Positions 27,043-35,647 of a stretch of 51,787 bases of DNA are shown here, piece by piece. Position 1 is the stretch's first letter; every line of letters starts with the position of its first letter. The stretch spans positions 1 to 51,787 of the forward strand of contig RFZL01000014.1 in NCBI GenBank assembly GCA_009920665.1. Reading direction: 5' to 3'. The translations under genes and the position numbers were made by a program. Source of the stretch: Alphaproteobacteria bacterium (GTDB lineage Bacteria; Pseudomonadota; Alphaproteobacteria; Puniceispirillales; Puniceispirillaceae). Under the pieces are notes generated by a model, which saw only the letters and a program-made list of their open reading frames with translations, was not told where the DNA came from and made no database searches.

Positions 27043-28602
27043 CTACAGGACCAGCTGGCGCGGGCGTTTCCGCTCAAGCCAGATGATGATCAGCATCCGC
27101 GTGACCATCACCGCCGTGAACAGCGAGGTCGCGATGCCGATTGACAGCGTTACCGCAAAGCCCTTGATCGGGCCGGAACCAAACACATAGAGGAACAATG
27201 CGGCAAACAGCGTTGTCAGGTTGGAGTCGATAATGGTTGAAATCGCCCGGCTGTACCCGCCTTCGATCGCCGCCATGACACTGCGCCCGCGCCGCAATTC
27301 CTCGCGTATGCGCTCGAAGACAAGGACGTTGGCATCCACCGCCATGCCCATCGTCAGGACGATACCGGCAATGCCGGGCAATGTCAGGGTCGCCTGAATC
27401 GCCGACAGCGCGCCAAGGATCAGCACCACATTGACCGCTAGCGCCACATCCGCCAACAGGCCGAACAGTCCATAGCTGAGGATCATATAGACAATGACAA
27501 GTACCAGCGCGACCACTGCCGCGATCTGGCCTGCCGCCACAGAATCCGCACCGAGGCCGGGGCCGATGGAACGCTCCTCCATCACGATCAACGGTGCCGG
27601 CAGCGCGCCGGCGCGAAGGATCAGCGCCAATTCATTCGTCTCGGCGACAGTGAAGCTGCCGGTAATCTGCCCGCTGCCGAAAATCTGTGACTGGATCGTC
27701 GGCGCGGACACAACCTTGCCATCCAGAATGATCGCGAAGGGCCGCCCGACATTCGCACCGGTCACACGCCCGAACCGCTTGGCGCCGGTGGCGTTGAGGG
27801 TGAAGCTCACCGAGGGACGGTTGTTTTGGTCGAAACTCGCCTGCGCTGTTTCCAGCAACTCGCCGCTGACCATGACACGCTTCTCGACGACATAGAACTG
27901 GCCGTCATCACCGTCACCCGCCAACAGAACAGAGCCGGGCGGCGTCCGGCCACGGTCCATCGCTTCCTGCGCGGTCATCGATGTGTCAACAAGCTGGAAG
28001 GTCAGCTTCGCTGTGCGGCCAAGCAGGCGTTTGATCTCCTCGGGATCGTCAACCCCGGGAAGCTGGACCAGGATCCGGTCGGCGCCCTGCCTTTGGATCA
28101 CCGGCTCCTTTGTCCCGTCAGGATCTATCCGTCGGCGGATGATTTCCATCGACTGTTCGATCGTCTGTGTGCGCAGCGTAAGCAAACCTGCCTCATTGAA
28201 GGCGATGCGGTATTCCGGTGATCCATCCACAACATCGAAATCGCGTCCGAAATCGCCGAATATCTGCGCTGCTGCCGCGCTGTCATCGGTTTTGCGGAGG
28301 CGTACGCTGACCACGCCATCATCCACATCAAGGCCACTGAACCTGATTTTCTTGTCCCGAAACTCCTGGCGGATTGCCTCGGCCACACCGTCAAGACGTT
28401 CCTGCGCCACGACATCCATGTCGACGCGTAGTAACAGGTGCGAGCCACCCTGCAGATCGAGACCAAGATTGATCTTCTGACCCGGCAGAAATCCTCCGCC
28501 CGCGTCATCATCACCCGACAACAGGTTTGGCGCCGCATAAACGATGCCAAGCACCGCGATCAGGATCACGACAAGTTTTTTCCAGCCTTCAAACTGTAGC
28601 AT
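27043..28602 (-). CDS. secD: Protein translocase subunit SecD
   Basis: Partner of SecF in the SecDF-YajC accessory complex. An N-terminal helix is followed by KINLGLDLQGGSHLLL and the large P1 periplasmic domain (about 45-320). The C-terminal five-helix bundle has AGQIAAVVALVLVIVYM, MGMAVDANVLVFERIREE and a final basic tail. The proton-relay Asp lies in the VDANV motif. At 519 aa it is typical of alphaproteobacteria. It lies 61 nt after yajC. Confidence 0.96.
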   Translation of the reverse strand: MLQFEGWKKLVVILIAVLGIVYAAPNLLSGDDDAGGGFLPGQKINLGLDLQGGSHLLLRVDMDVVAQERLDGVAEAIRQEFRDKKIRFSGLDVDDGVVSVRLRKTDDSAAAAQIFGDFGRDFDVVDGSPEYRIAFNEAGLLTLRTQTIEQSMEIIRRRIDPDGTKEPVIQRQGADRILVQLPGVDDPEEIKRLLGRTAKLTFQLVDTSMTAQEAMDRGRTPPGSVLLAGDGDDGQFYVVEKRVMVSGELLETAQASFDQNNRPSVSFTLNATGAKRFGRVTGANVGRPFAIILDGKVVSAPTIQSQIFGSGQITGSFTVAETNELALILRAGALPAPLIVMEERSIGPGLGADSVAAGQIAAVVALVLVIVYMILSYGLFGLLADVALAVNVVLILGALSAIQATLTLPGIAGIVLTMGMAVDANVLVFERIREELRRGRSVMAAIEGGYSRAISTIIDSNLTTLFAALFLYVFGSGPIKGFAVTLSIGIATSLFTAVMVTRMLIIIWLERKRPRQLVL

Positions 28603-28663
28603 GGCGGCGGGCTCTCTTCAGATCAACGTATGCCGCGGCACCGCCGCGGCGACGCGAGGTCGG

Positions 28664-28984
28664 TTACTTCTTGGCTTCAGTCTTGCCACGCACGTCGGCG
28701 ATCATCGTGCGGACAACATTGACTTTCACATCCTTGGCAATCTCGACCTCGATGGTCTCGCTGTCATCGACTGCCTTGATGATGGTGCCTGTCAGGCCGC
28801 CATTGGTGACGATCTTGTCACCACGTTTCAGCGCTGCCAGCATTTCCTTGTGCTGCTTGGCGCGCTTCTGCTGTGGCCGGATCAGAAGAAAATAGAAAAT
28901 GACCATCACAAGGATGATCGGCATCAACCCGAGGCCGCCTTCGGCAAAGCCGCCTGACTGGGCAAAAGCTGGGGTAATAAGCAT
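28664..28984 (-). CDS. yajC: Preprotein translocase subunit YajC
   Basis: Small single-pass membrane protein of the SecDF-YajC complex. The membrane helix is IILVMVIFYFLLIRPQQKR (about 24-42), followed by the soluble part with GDKIVTNGGLTGTI and VDDSETIEVEI. ATG 28984 is used (106 aa), since the family starts close to its helix; the frame opens further upstream to 29065 without family support. It is the first gene of a yajC-secD-secF operon. TTGCTC-N17-TATGGT on the minus strand (about 29020-29048) is a possible promoter. Confidence 0.94.
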   Translation of the reverse strand: MLITPAFAQSGGFAEGGLGLMPIILVMVIFYFLLIRPQQKRAKQHKEMLAALKRGDKIVTNGGLTGTIIKAVDDSETIEVEIAKDVKVNVVRTMIADVRGKTEAKK

Positions 28985-29145
28985 GTCGTTACAACTCCGG
29001 ACTGTGCTTTGAGATTCTGGTCCCGCACCATAAACACCAAGATAGGGTTGAGCAATGATCAACACCCTCCCAGCTGCTGAATTCGGCGTAAAAAATGCCG
29101 TCTGGAGGAGTTGTTAGGTGCCTCCGGCCCTGTTAGATTCGCGCG

Positions 29146-30021
29146 ATGACTGTTTCAGATACCGATTCCGAGTTTCTGCGCCATCTCTCGCGCATTGCCG
29201 ATGCCCTCGAAAAATATAGCCCCACCGATCCGACAGTGGCGGATATGGAGCCCGCCGGGGCCTATGTGTGGAACCATGCAAGCCGCCGCCTTGCCGCCGT
29301 CGCACGGGTCAATCGCGTTGACCTGCGGCTGCTATGTGGCGTCGATCACCAGCGTGACAGCCTGCTTTCCAACACCATCGCCTTCGTGCGCGGCTTTGCT
29401 GCCAACAACGCGTTGTTGTGGGGCGCGCGCGGTACCGGCAAATCCTCGCTTGTCAAGGCTGTGCACGGCACCGTGACCGAGCGCGGAATGGATTGTGCGC
29501 TTGTCGAGGTGCATCGCGAGGACATTTCCGACCTGCCCTTTCTGATGCATTACCTGTCGCAGATCGACCGCCGGTTTATCGTCTTCACAGATGATCTGAC
29601 CTTCGATCATGGTGACAGCAGCTACAAGTCGCTGAAGGCGGCACTTGATGGCGGGGTCGAGGGGCGGCCGGACAATGTGATTTTCTATGCCACCTCCAAC
29701 CGGCGCCATCTGATGCCGAGACAGATGATCGAGAATGAACGGTCAACCGCGATCAACCCGTCGGAAAGCGTCGAGGAAAGCGTGTCGCTCTCGGATCGTT
29801 TCGGCCTGTGGATCGGGTTCCATTCGATTGACCAGGACACCTACTTTGCGATTGTCGAAGGCTATGTGGCGCATTTTGGAATGAATACCAGCAATGTCGA
29901 TGTGCGCCGCGAGGCACTTGCCTGGTCGATGGAACGGGGATCACGATCCGGCCGCGTGGCCTGGCAGTTCATTGTCGATCTGGCAGCGCGCACCGAAACA
30001 GACCTGACAGGAAAGCGCTAG
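29146..30021 (+). CDS. DUF815-family AAA+ ATPase
   Basis: A 291-aa protein with Walker A GARGTGKSS at about 95-103 and a Walker B-like FIVFTDDLTF near 142-151. The EINPSE-like segment (AINPSESVEESVSLSDRFG) and the end GRVAWQFIVDLA are typical of DUF815 proteins. These are AAA+ ATPases found across proteobacteria with no settled function. The start is ATG 29146, with no strong SD. CGGCGT/ATGCCG (about 29084-29100) can form a 6-bp hairpin upstream. It diverges from yajC and converges on the LysM gene, so it is a single-gene unit. DUF815 next to yajC is a common alphaproteobacterial arrangement. Confidence 0.88.
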   Translation: MTVSDTDSEFLRHLSRIADALEKYSPTDPTVADMEPAGAYVWNHASRRLAAVARVNRVDLRLLCGVDHQRDSLLSNTIAFVRGFAANNALLWGARGTGKSSLVKAVHGTVTERGMDCALVEVHREDISDLPFLMHYLSQIDRRFIVFTDDLTFDHGDSSYKSLKAALDGGVEGRPDNVIFYATSNRRHLMPRQMIENERSTAINPSESVEESVSLSDRFGLWIGFHSIDQDTYFAIVEGYVAHFGMNTSNVDVRREALAWSMERGSRSGRVAWQFIVDLAARTETDLTGKR

Positions 30022-30051
30022 CCGGCATCGGGCGCGAACCACCGCACCATA

Positions 30052-31005
30052 TCAGGCTATCAATGTGCGCGGGTCGATCGGCTTGCGTGACTGGCGAATT
30101 TCGAAATGCAGTTGCGGTGTATCAACCTTGCCGGTCTGCCCGACCGTGGCGATTTTCTGCCCGACTTCGATGACGTCGCCCTCCTTGACCAGAACATCGC
30201 CAAGATGCGCATAAGCGGTGATGATTCCCCCATCATGCTTGACAAGGATCAGCGTGCCGAAGGATTTGATCTCGCGCCCGACAAAAGCGACGGTGCCGCG
30301 CGCCGCCGCCCGGACATCGGTTCCCGCAGCAGCAGCTATATTGACCCCGTCATTATGGACGCCGCGCGCTGCCGGGCCGAATTCGGCAACAATCTCTCCC
30401 TCGACAGGCCAGCGAAACGCGCCGGTTCCGGACGGTGCGACAAACCTTTTCCGCACCGCCGGTGTGGCGGACGGGGTCGGTGGCGGCGTTGCCACGGCAG
30501 CGGCAATGGTTGTGGCCTCGGGCGCGACATCAAGAACCGAGAAATCCAGCCGGTCAGGCAAGTTCAAACGCTGGCCGACCTCAAGTGTGAAGGGGGCGTC
30601 GACGCCATTCGCCTCGGCAAGCTGATACTGGCTGACAGCATAACGCTGCGACAGCGAATAGATTGTGTCTTCCGGCCCGACAATATGGACACGTGGCGGT
30701 GTCAGCCGCAGCGCCTGGCCGACCACCACCGCATAGGGTGGGCCGATTTGATTGTCGCGGATGATCGAGGTTGGCGGGACCCCATAACGCGCCGCAATGG
30801 CATAGATATTGTCACCGTCCCGCACCGTGACCCGTCCGTCGGGCGGGATCGCCTCACGCGCCTGGCGCAGCGGCGCGTTGAGGACCGGTGCCGGCGTGTC
30901 CCGTGTCAACGACAAATTGGGGGTCTTGCATCCGGCTAGCGGCACCAGACAGATGACAAATGCGCCGATCATCAGCGGTCTCAGGCCACCCTGTTGCAGC
31001 GCCAT
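30052..31005 (-). CDS. NlpD-like lipoprotein, two LysM domains and a degenerate M23 domain
   Basis: Lipoprotein signal with LAGC and Cys26. Two LysM domains span about 58-101 and 105-150. A Pro/Ala/Thr linker precedes the M23 (LytM) domain at about 195-317. The first metal motif is degenerate: NDGVN at 218-222 replaces the canonical HxGxD, while AYAHL and LHFEIR remain. This is the NlpD/EnvC pattern, so it more likely activates an amidase than cuts peptidoglycan itself. It is the last gene of the dgt-to-pcm run; its ATG lies 3 nt after the pcm stop. Confidence 0.9.
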   Translation of the reverse strand: MALQQGGLRPLMIGAFVICLVPLAGCKTPNLSLTRDTPAPVLNAPLRQAREAIPPDGRVTVRDGDNIYAIAARYGVPPTSIIRDNQIGPPYAVVVGQALRLTPPRVHIVGPEDTIYSLSQRYAVSQYQLAEANGVDAPFTLEVGQRLNLPDRLDFSVLDVAPEATTIAAAVATPPPTPSATPAVRKRFVAPSGTGAFRWPVEGEIVAEFGPAARGVHNDGVNIAAAAGTDVRAAARGTVAFVGREIKSFGTLILVKHDGGIITAYAHLGDVLVKEGDVIEVGQKIATVGQTGKVDTPQLHFEIRQSRKPIDPRTLIA

Positions 31006-31008
31006 TCT

Positions 31009-31635
31009 TCAGTCCTCCACCAACGGAACGAATTTCACCGGGAGCAGTTCCTCTTTGTCAAAACCGGTTTCCGTCCGGCGCACCCTCACAAGTGCCTGTG
31101 AGCGGTCACGCCCTTCGGGTGCCACCATGATGCCGTCAGTTTTCAATTGATTCAACAGTGCTTCCGGAATGGATGCCGGCGCGCAGGTCAGAATGATTCT
31201 GTCGAACGGAGCGCCTTCCGGCCAACCGCGCGCGCCATCACCGACTTTCGTCGTGATGTTGGTGATCCGCAGCTTGCGAAACTGTGCCTCAGCCTCGACA
31301 AGTAACGGTCGCAAACGCTCAATCGAATAAACCCGCCGACACAGCAATGACAGTATGGCAGCCTGGTAACCGCTGCCGGTACCGATCTCCAGAACACGCT
31401 CGCGGCCGGTCAGTTGCAGCGCTGCCGTCATTCTGGCGACGATATAGGGTTGGCTGATCGTCTGTTCCATGGCGATGGGAAGCGAGGCGTTTTCATAGGC
31501 ATGGTCACGAAGCGCGGCCGGGACAAATAACTCGCGCGGCACCTGTTCAATCGCGGACAGCACATCGGCCTCGACGACTCCCATGCCACGCAGCGTCATG
31601 GTAAGCCGGGCCTTCTCATGTTGGAAGTCAGTCAT
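31009..31635 (-). CDS. pcm: Protein-L-isoaspartate O-methyltransferase
   Basis: Repairs isoaspartyl residues in damaged proteins using SAM. The SAM-binding motif VLEIGTGSGYQAAIL and the active-site segment ISQPYIVARMT are exact matches to the family, with RIILTCAPASIPEALLNQL as the later motif. At 208 aa it has normal length. It sits in the widespread surE-pcm-nlpD order, where all three genes are linked to stress and stationary-phase survival. A second, more divergent family member is at 50477-51142. Confidence 0.95.
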   Translation of the reverse strand: MTDFQHEKARLTMTLRGMGVVEADVLSAIEQVPRELFVPAALRDHAYENASLPIAMEQTISQPYIVARMTAALQLTGRERVLEIGTGSGYQAAILSLLCRRVYSIERLRPLLVEAEAQFRKLRITNITTKVGDGARGWPEGAPFDRIILTCAPASIPEALLNQLKTDGIMVAPEGRDRSQALVRVRRTETGFDKEELLPVKFVPLVED

Positions 31636-31692
31636 ATGCCTGCCTGAACGCGATCTGCCAGCAGGGATTTTCCGGGGGGTGGGTCGGCGGTA

Positions 31693-32460
31693 TCAGAAAT
31701 CAACTGATGTCAGCCCGGCCTGGATGTCGCCTGCAGTGATATCCATACCCAAAGCTGTCAATGATATCCACCCCTCGTCCATCACCGCGCGGTCACTTCC
31801 GGGAATTGTCTGCTCGCGCGTCATCAGCGGACCAAGGCGGTAGGAGTTCGGTCCGTCACCGTCAACCACATGATCACCGAATTTGTGGCGGTCAAGAGTG
31901 GCCGGCCGTATGCCGCGAACATCATTGCCGGACACCGGTGGGAAATTGACATTCATCACAGTCCGGTCCGGAATGCCAGCCTCGAGAATGGCCCGGATCA
32001 CGGTTTCACCATGAATGATGGCAGCATCATATTCGGCTTCATCGATCCCGCCATTCCGTTGCGACAGGGCGATGGCCGGCACCCCCATCAGCGCGCCTTC
32101 CATGGCCGCGGCGATGGTGCCGGAATACAGCACATCATCAGCCGCATTCATACCGGCATTGATGCCTGACAGCACCAGATCGGGCTTGCTGTCAAGAACG
32201 CGTGACATGCCCATGATCACACAGTCGCTTGGTGTGCCGGAACAGGAGAACTGCCTGTCACCGCACGGTTCGATCACCACGTCGCGGCGCAATGTGATGG
32301 CGCGTGACATGCCGGACCGGTTCCCGTCCGGCGCGATCACCCAGACGTCATCGCTGAAACGGGAGGCGATATCCTTCAGGATGCGAATGCCGATGGCATC
32401 AATCCCGTCATCATTGCTGATCAGAATGCGCCCGGGTGAAATTGGTGAAAAGGGTGACAT
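31693..32460 (-). CDS. surE: 5'/3'-nucleotidase SurE
   Basis: Survival protein with metal-dependent nucleoside monophosphate phosphatase activity. The metal-binding SNDDG motif is at residues 15-19 (ILISNDDGIDA), with LSGINAGMNAADDVLYSGT and the conserved NVNFPP later. At 255 aa it has normal length. It precedes pcm by 57 nt. The 71-nt spacer from serS is A+T rich, with GCGC-TTATG-GCGC followed by TTTT, at best a weak attenuator. Confidence 0.95.
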   Translation of the reverse strand: MSPFSPISPGRILISNDDGIDAIGIRILKDIASRFSDDVWVIAPDGNRSGMSRAITLRRDVVIEPCGDRQFSCSGTPSDCVIMGMSRVLDSKPDLVLSGINAGMNAADDVLYSGTIAAAMEGALMGVPAIALSQRNGGIDEAEYDAAIIHGETVIRAILEAGIPDRTVMNVNFPPVSGNDVRGIRPATLDRHKFGDHVVDGDGPNSYRLGPLMTREQTIPGSDRAVMDEGWISLTALGMDITAGDIQAGLTSVDF

Positions 32461-32531
32461 TGACTACCTCGGCCAAACAAAAAACCATCACAATTACAAA
32501 AGCCTTCAGCGCCATAAGCGCCCTATTCGCA

Positions 32532-33809
32532 TCAGAGCGGCATGATCACATCGCAGCCCATATAGTCATGCAGTGCCGCGGGAAGCCTTACCGACCCGTC
32601 TTCCTGCTGCCCGGTTTCCAGAACGGCAATCATCGTGCGCCCAACGGCAAGACCGGAACCGTTCAGGGTATGAACAAACTGTGTGCCCCCCTCGGCATCG
32701 CGGAAACGTGCCTTCATGCGGCGTGCCTGGAACGGACCACAATTCGAACAGGAGGAAATCTCACGATATTGGCCACGTCCTTCATTCTGGCCGGGAAGCC
32801 ACACTTCGAGGTCATAGGTCTTCTGCGCACCAAAGCCCGTATCCCCGGTACACAGTGTCATCACCCGATAGGCAAGCCCGAGACGTTGCAGGATTGTTTC
32901 GGCGCAGCCGGTCATCCGCTCATGCTCGGCCGCTGACTGGTCAGGGTGGGTAATACTGACCAGCTCGACCTTGGAAAACTGGTGCTGACGGATCATCCCG
33001 CGCGTATCGCGCCCGGCCGCGCCGGCTTCGGACCGGAAGCAGGGTGTATGCGCGGTGAAGCGCATCGGCAGGCTGTCCACCGGCCAGATTTCATCAGCGG
33101 CTATGTTGGTCAGCGGCACCTCGGCGGTCGGGATCAGCCATTTGTCATCCGCCCGGAACAGATCCTCGCCGAATTTCGGCAATTGGCCGGTGCCGGTCAT
33201 CGCCGCGCTGTTGACCAGCACTGGCGGCAGCATTTCCTGATAGCCGAATTCACCGGTATGGATATCCAGCATGAAAGCGGCAAGCGCCCGTTCAAGACGC
33301 GCCAGCTGGCCACGAAGAACGACAAACCGGGCGCCGGCAAGCTTGGCTGCCACGGCGAAATCCATCTGGCCAAGCCCCTCGCCGATGGCGACATGGTCGC
33401 GCGGGGTGAAATCGAATGAGGGAATATCCCCCCATTCACGAAGAAGCCTGTTATCTGCCTCGTCACCGCCATCGGGGACATCGACATCGAGGATGTTGGG
33501 AAGTCCCATGAGATGCTCGTCCAGCGTGGCGGCAAGCGCGCCCTCTTCCTGCTCCAGCGCCGGCATCCGAACCTTAATGTCGTTCACCTCGGCAATCAGA
33601 TCATCAGCATCCTCGCCCTTGCCCTTGCGCATGCCGATTTCCTTCGACGCCTGATTACGGCGTGACTGCAGGTCCTGAATTTCCACCTGCAGGGCACGAC
33701 GACGCGAATCGATGTCAAGGATCACACTGGCAAGCGGATCCATGCTGCGGCGCGCCAGCGCCGCGTCAAAATCATCGGGATTGTCACGGATGAAGCGGAT
33801 GTCATGCAT
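32532..33809 (-). CDS. serS: Seryl-tRNA synthetase
   Basis: Class II synthetase that charges tRNA-Ser and tRNA-Sec. The N-terminal coiled-coil arm spans about 25-105 ([13 protein letters not shown] and following). Motif 2 is [21 protein letters not shown] and motif 3 [15 protein letters not shown]. The [10 protein letters not shown] and [15 protein letters not shown] segments are typical. At 425 aa it has normal length. It follows tatC by 45 nt; tatC-serS-surE order is characteristic of alphaproteobacteria. Confidence 0.97.
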   Translation of the reverse strand: MHDIRFIRDNPDDFDAALARRSMDPLASVILDIDSRRRALQVEIQDLQSRRNQASKEIGMRKGKGEDADDLIAEVNDIKVRMPALEQEEGALAATLDEHLMGLPNILDVDVPDGGDEADNRLLREWGDIPSFDFTPRDHVAIGEGLGQMDFAVAAKLAGARFVVLRGQLARLERALAAFMLDIHTGEFGYQEMLPPVLVNSAAMTGTGQLPKFGEDLFRADDKWLIPTAEVPLTNIAADEIWPVDSLPMRFTAHTPCFRSEAGAAGRDTRGMIRQHQFSKVELVSITHPDQSAAEHERMTGCAETILQRLGLAYRVMTLCTGDTGFGAQKTYDLEVWLPGQNEGRGQYREISSCSNCGPFQARRMKARFRDAEGGTQFVHTLNGSGLAVGRTMIAVLETGQQEDGSVRLPAALHDYMGCDVIMPL

Positions 33810-33854
33810 CGGTTGGCTCGTTTCACATGGTCGAGGCGGATGAACGCCCTGGCC

Positions 33855-34670
33855 CTACTCGGCCGCCTCTTCGGTTGCCTTCGGGGCGATGATTTTCGCT
33901 CCGAAAATGGAAATCTCGTAAAGAGCTATTATCGGCAGTGCCAGCATCAGCTGCGAGACAACGTCGGGCGGCGTCAGGATGGCCGCGGCGACGAAGGCGA
34001 TGACGATGGCGAATTTGCGTTTTTCCGCCAACCCCTCCGGCGAGACAAGACCCGCCCGCACCAGGAGAAGCAGCACGACGGGAAGTTCGAAGGCCAGCCC
34101 AAAGGCGAAAATGAGCCGCATGATGAGCGACAGATATTCGGAAATCCGTGGCTCTATCTCGATCGCAAGGGCACCTTCCGAGCCGGCCATTTCAAAGCCG
34201 ACAAAGAAATTCCAGGCCATCGGCGTGACGATGTAATAGACCATGGCTGCGCCAAGGGTGAACAGAACCGGCGTGGCGATAAGAAAGGGCAGAAACGCGC
34301 TCTTTTCATTCTTGTAAAGGGCCGGCGCGATGAATTTCCATATCTGTATGCTGAGGATCGGAAATGTCACACAGATGGAGGTGAAGAAACCGACCTTGAT
34401 CTGCGTGAAAAATCCTTCATGGAGGGCTGTGAAGATCATCCGGCCGCCACCTTTTTCCTCAAGGATCTCGGCAAGTGGCGCCTGCAGGAACATGAAAACA
34501 TGGCTGGCGATACTGTTATTCATGCCACCGCCCGGCATCGGCGCCACGGTGATCAGGAACAACACGATGAACGCAAGCAACGCCACCCCGAGCCGATTGC
34601 GAAGCTCAGTCAGGTGGTCGATCAGCGACATCTGTGCGCCATCACCCTCATTTTCCAGTTCCTCGGCCAT
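33855..34670 (-). CDS. tatC: Sec-independent protein translocase subunit TatC
   Basis: Polytopic receptor for twin-arginine signal peptides. Six membrane helices are visible over 271 aa. The N-terminal cytoplasmic HLTELRNRL segment, which binds the signal peptide, and the FxxE-like LAFELPVVL motif are present. The protein is longer than E. coli TatC at both ends. It starts 6 nt after the tatB stop, so the Tat genes form one translationally tight unit. Confidence 0.96.
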   Translation of the reverse strand: MAEELENEGDGAQMSLIDHLTELRNRLGVALLAFIVLFLITVAPMPGGGMNNSIASHVFMFLQAPLAEILEEKGGGRMIFTALHEGFFTQIKVGFFTSICVTFPILSIQIWKFIAPALYKNEKSAFLPFLIATPVLFTLGAAMVYYIVTPMAWNFFVGFEMAGSEGALAIEIEPRISEYLSLIMRLIFAFGLAFELPVVLLLLVRAGLVSPEGLAEKRKFAIVIAFVAAAILTPPDVVSQLMLALPIIALYEISIFGAKIIAPKATEEAAE

Positions 34671-34676
34671 GCGTCG

Positions 34677-35141
34677 TCAGCTCTTGTCCGCTTTTTTCTT
34701 CTTGTCCGCCTTCTTTGGCGTATCGTCTTCTTGGGGCGTGTCGTCTTCTTGGGGCGTGTTGTCTTCCCTGGCGTCAGCGGCTATGCGGTCACCGGCTTGC
34801 GAGGCCAGTTCGCCAATTTCCTTCATTTCATCGGAGCCGGTTCCGCTGACGCTGTCCTTCATCTCGCGCACCGAATCACCCATTGTCCCGCCCGGATCAA
34901 TGGCTTGCGCAAGTTCGTCAAGATCGCCCGATTTCGCCTTGTTCACCGCCTGTTTCAGCTCGGCCACCTCGGCATCCTCGGCAATCTGGTTCATGCCATC
35001 GGTGAATTCCCGCGCCATACGGCGCATCTGCCTTGACAGCTTTGTAAAGCTGCGCAGCATTTTTGGCAGTTCCTTCGGGCCGACCACCATGATCAGCACG
35101 AAGGCAACAACCAGAAATTCCCAGCCACCAATGTCCAGCAT
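34677..35141 (-). CDS. tatB: Sec-independent protein translocase subunit TatB
   Basis: Forms the receptor complex with TatC. The short N-terminal helix has the TatB pattern MLDIGGWEFLVVAFVLIMVV with the GPKELP hinge after it. An amphipathic helix spans about 26-55, and the rest is an acidic, probably disordered tail. Near the C-terminus an exact 18-bp duplication repeats the peptide TPQEDD, and the tail ends in a Lys-rich run. At 154 aa it is in range. It starts 14 nt after the tatA stop. Confidence 0.95.
   Translation of the reverse strand: MLDIGGWEFLVVAFVLIMVVGPKELPKMLRSFTKLSRQMRRMAREFTDGMNQIAEDAEVAELKQAVNKAKSGDLDELAQAIDPGGTMGDSVREMKDSVSGTGSDEMKEIGELASQAGDRIAADAREDNTPQEDDTPQEDDTPKKADKKKKADKS
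34723..34758. repeat. 18-bp in-frame direct duplication in tatB
   Basis: TCGTCTTCTTGGGGCGTG occurs at 34723-34740 and again at 34741-34758. It encodes a repeated six-residue acidic motif in the disordered TatB tail. Exact identity suggests recent slippage that the tail tolerates. Confidence 0.85.
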
Positions 35142-35154
35142 GACGGGACCCTAT

Positions 35155-35475
35155 TTAGCTTTTCTTGGCGGCTTTTTTCTTCGCTGCGGCCTTTTTGGCA
35201 GGCGCCTTTTTCTTTGCCGCAGCCTTTTTCTTCGCGGCAGCCTTCTTCGCAGGAGCCTTCTTCTTTGGCGCCGGAGCCTCTTCGATCGCCTCGACTTCTT
35301 CGGCCTCGTCGGCGTCAGCGGACTCACCGTCGCCCTTCAGGCCGGTTTTGAAATTGCGCAATCCCTTGCCGAAATCGCCCATGATTGCCGAGACTTTGCC
35401 CCGCCCGCCGAAAAGCAGCAGAACGACTGCAAGTACGACAAGCCAGTGCATGATGCTGAACGTACCACCAAACAT
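35155..35475 (-). CDS. tatA: Sec-independent protein translocase subunit TatA
   Basis: Pore-forming subunit of the Tat translocase. A short membrane helix (about 9-23, [15 protein letters not shown]) leads to the amphipathic helix ([19 protein letters not shown]) after the conserved FGG hinge. From about residue 65 the protein becomes a striking Lys/Ala repeat tail ([19 protein letters not shown] style), resembling histone H1-like or PHB-granule proteins. This tail is unusual for TatA, whose C-terminus is normally acidic. At 106 aa it is somewhat long. Confidence 0.93.
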   Translation of the reverse strand: MFGGTFSIMHWLVVLAVVLLLFGGRGKVSAIMGDFGKGLRNFKTGLKGDGESADADEAEEVEAIEEAPAPKKKAPAKKAAAKKKAAAKKKAPAKKAAAKKKAAKKS

Positions 35476-35545
35476 TGTATTCCCTCTGGGTTATGAAGCG
35501 GCACGCAGGAATGCCGCGCCGCGTAGAATGCCCCGAGAATATAGA

Positions 35546-35605
35546 CAGGCTGGGAAAGATGAACAAGCGATCGTTGCTGCCCCTGCGGCAAAGACGCCCA
35601 GCCTG
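35546..35605. other. 9-bp inverted repeat in the ABC-tatA spacer
   Basis: CAGGCTGGG (35546-35554) and CCCAGCCTG (35597-35605) are perfect inverted repeats 42 nt apart within the 172-nt gap between the ABC gene and tatA. They could form a long-range hairpin in the transcript or be paired binding sites. This is the only sizeable gap in the scpA-tatC run, so a tatA promoter may lie here. Confidence 0.35.
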
Positions 35606-35647
35606 GCACTGCAGCAGTTCGGCTATTCCGTGAACCTCGCCGGTTCG

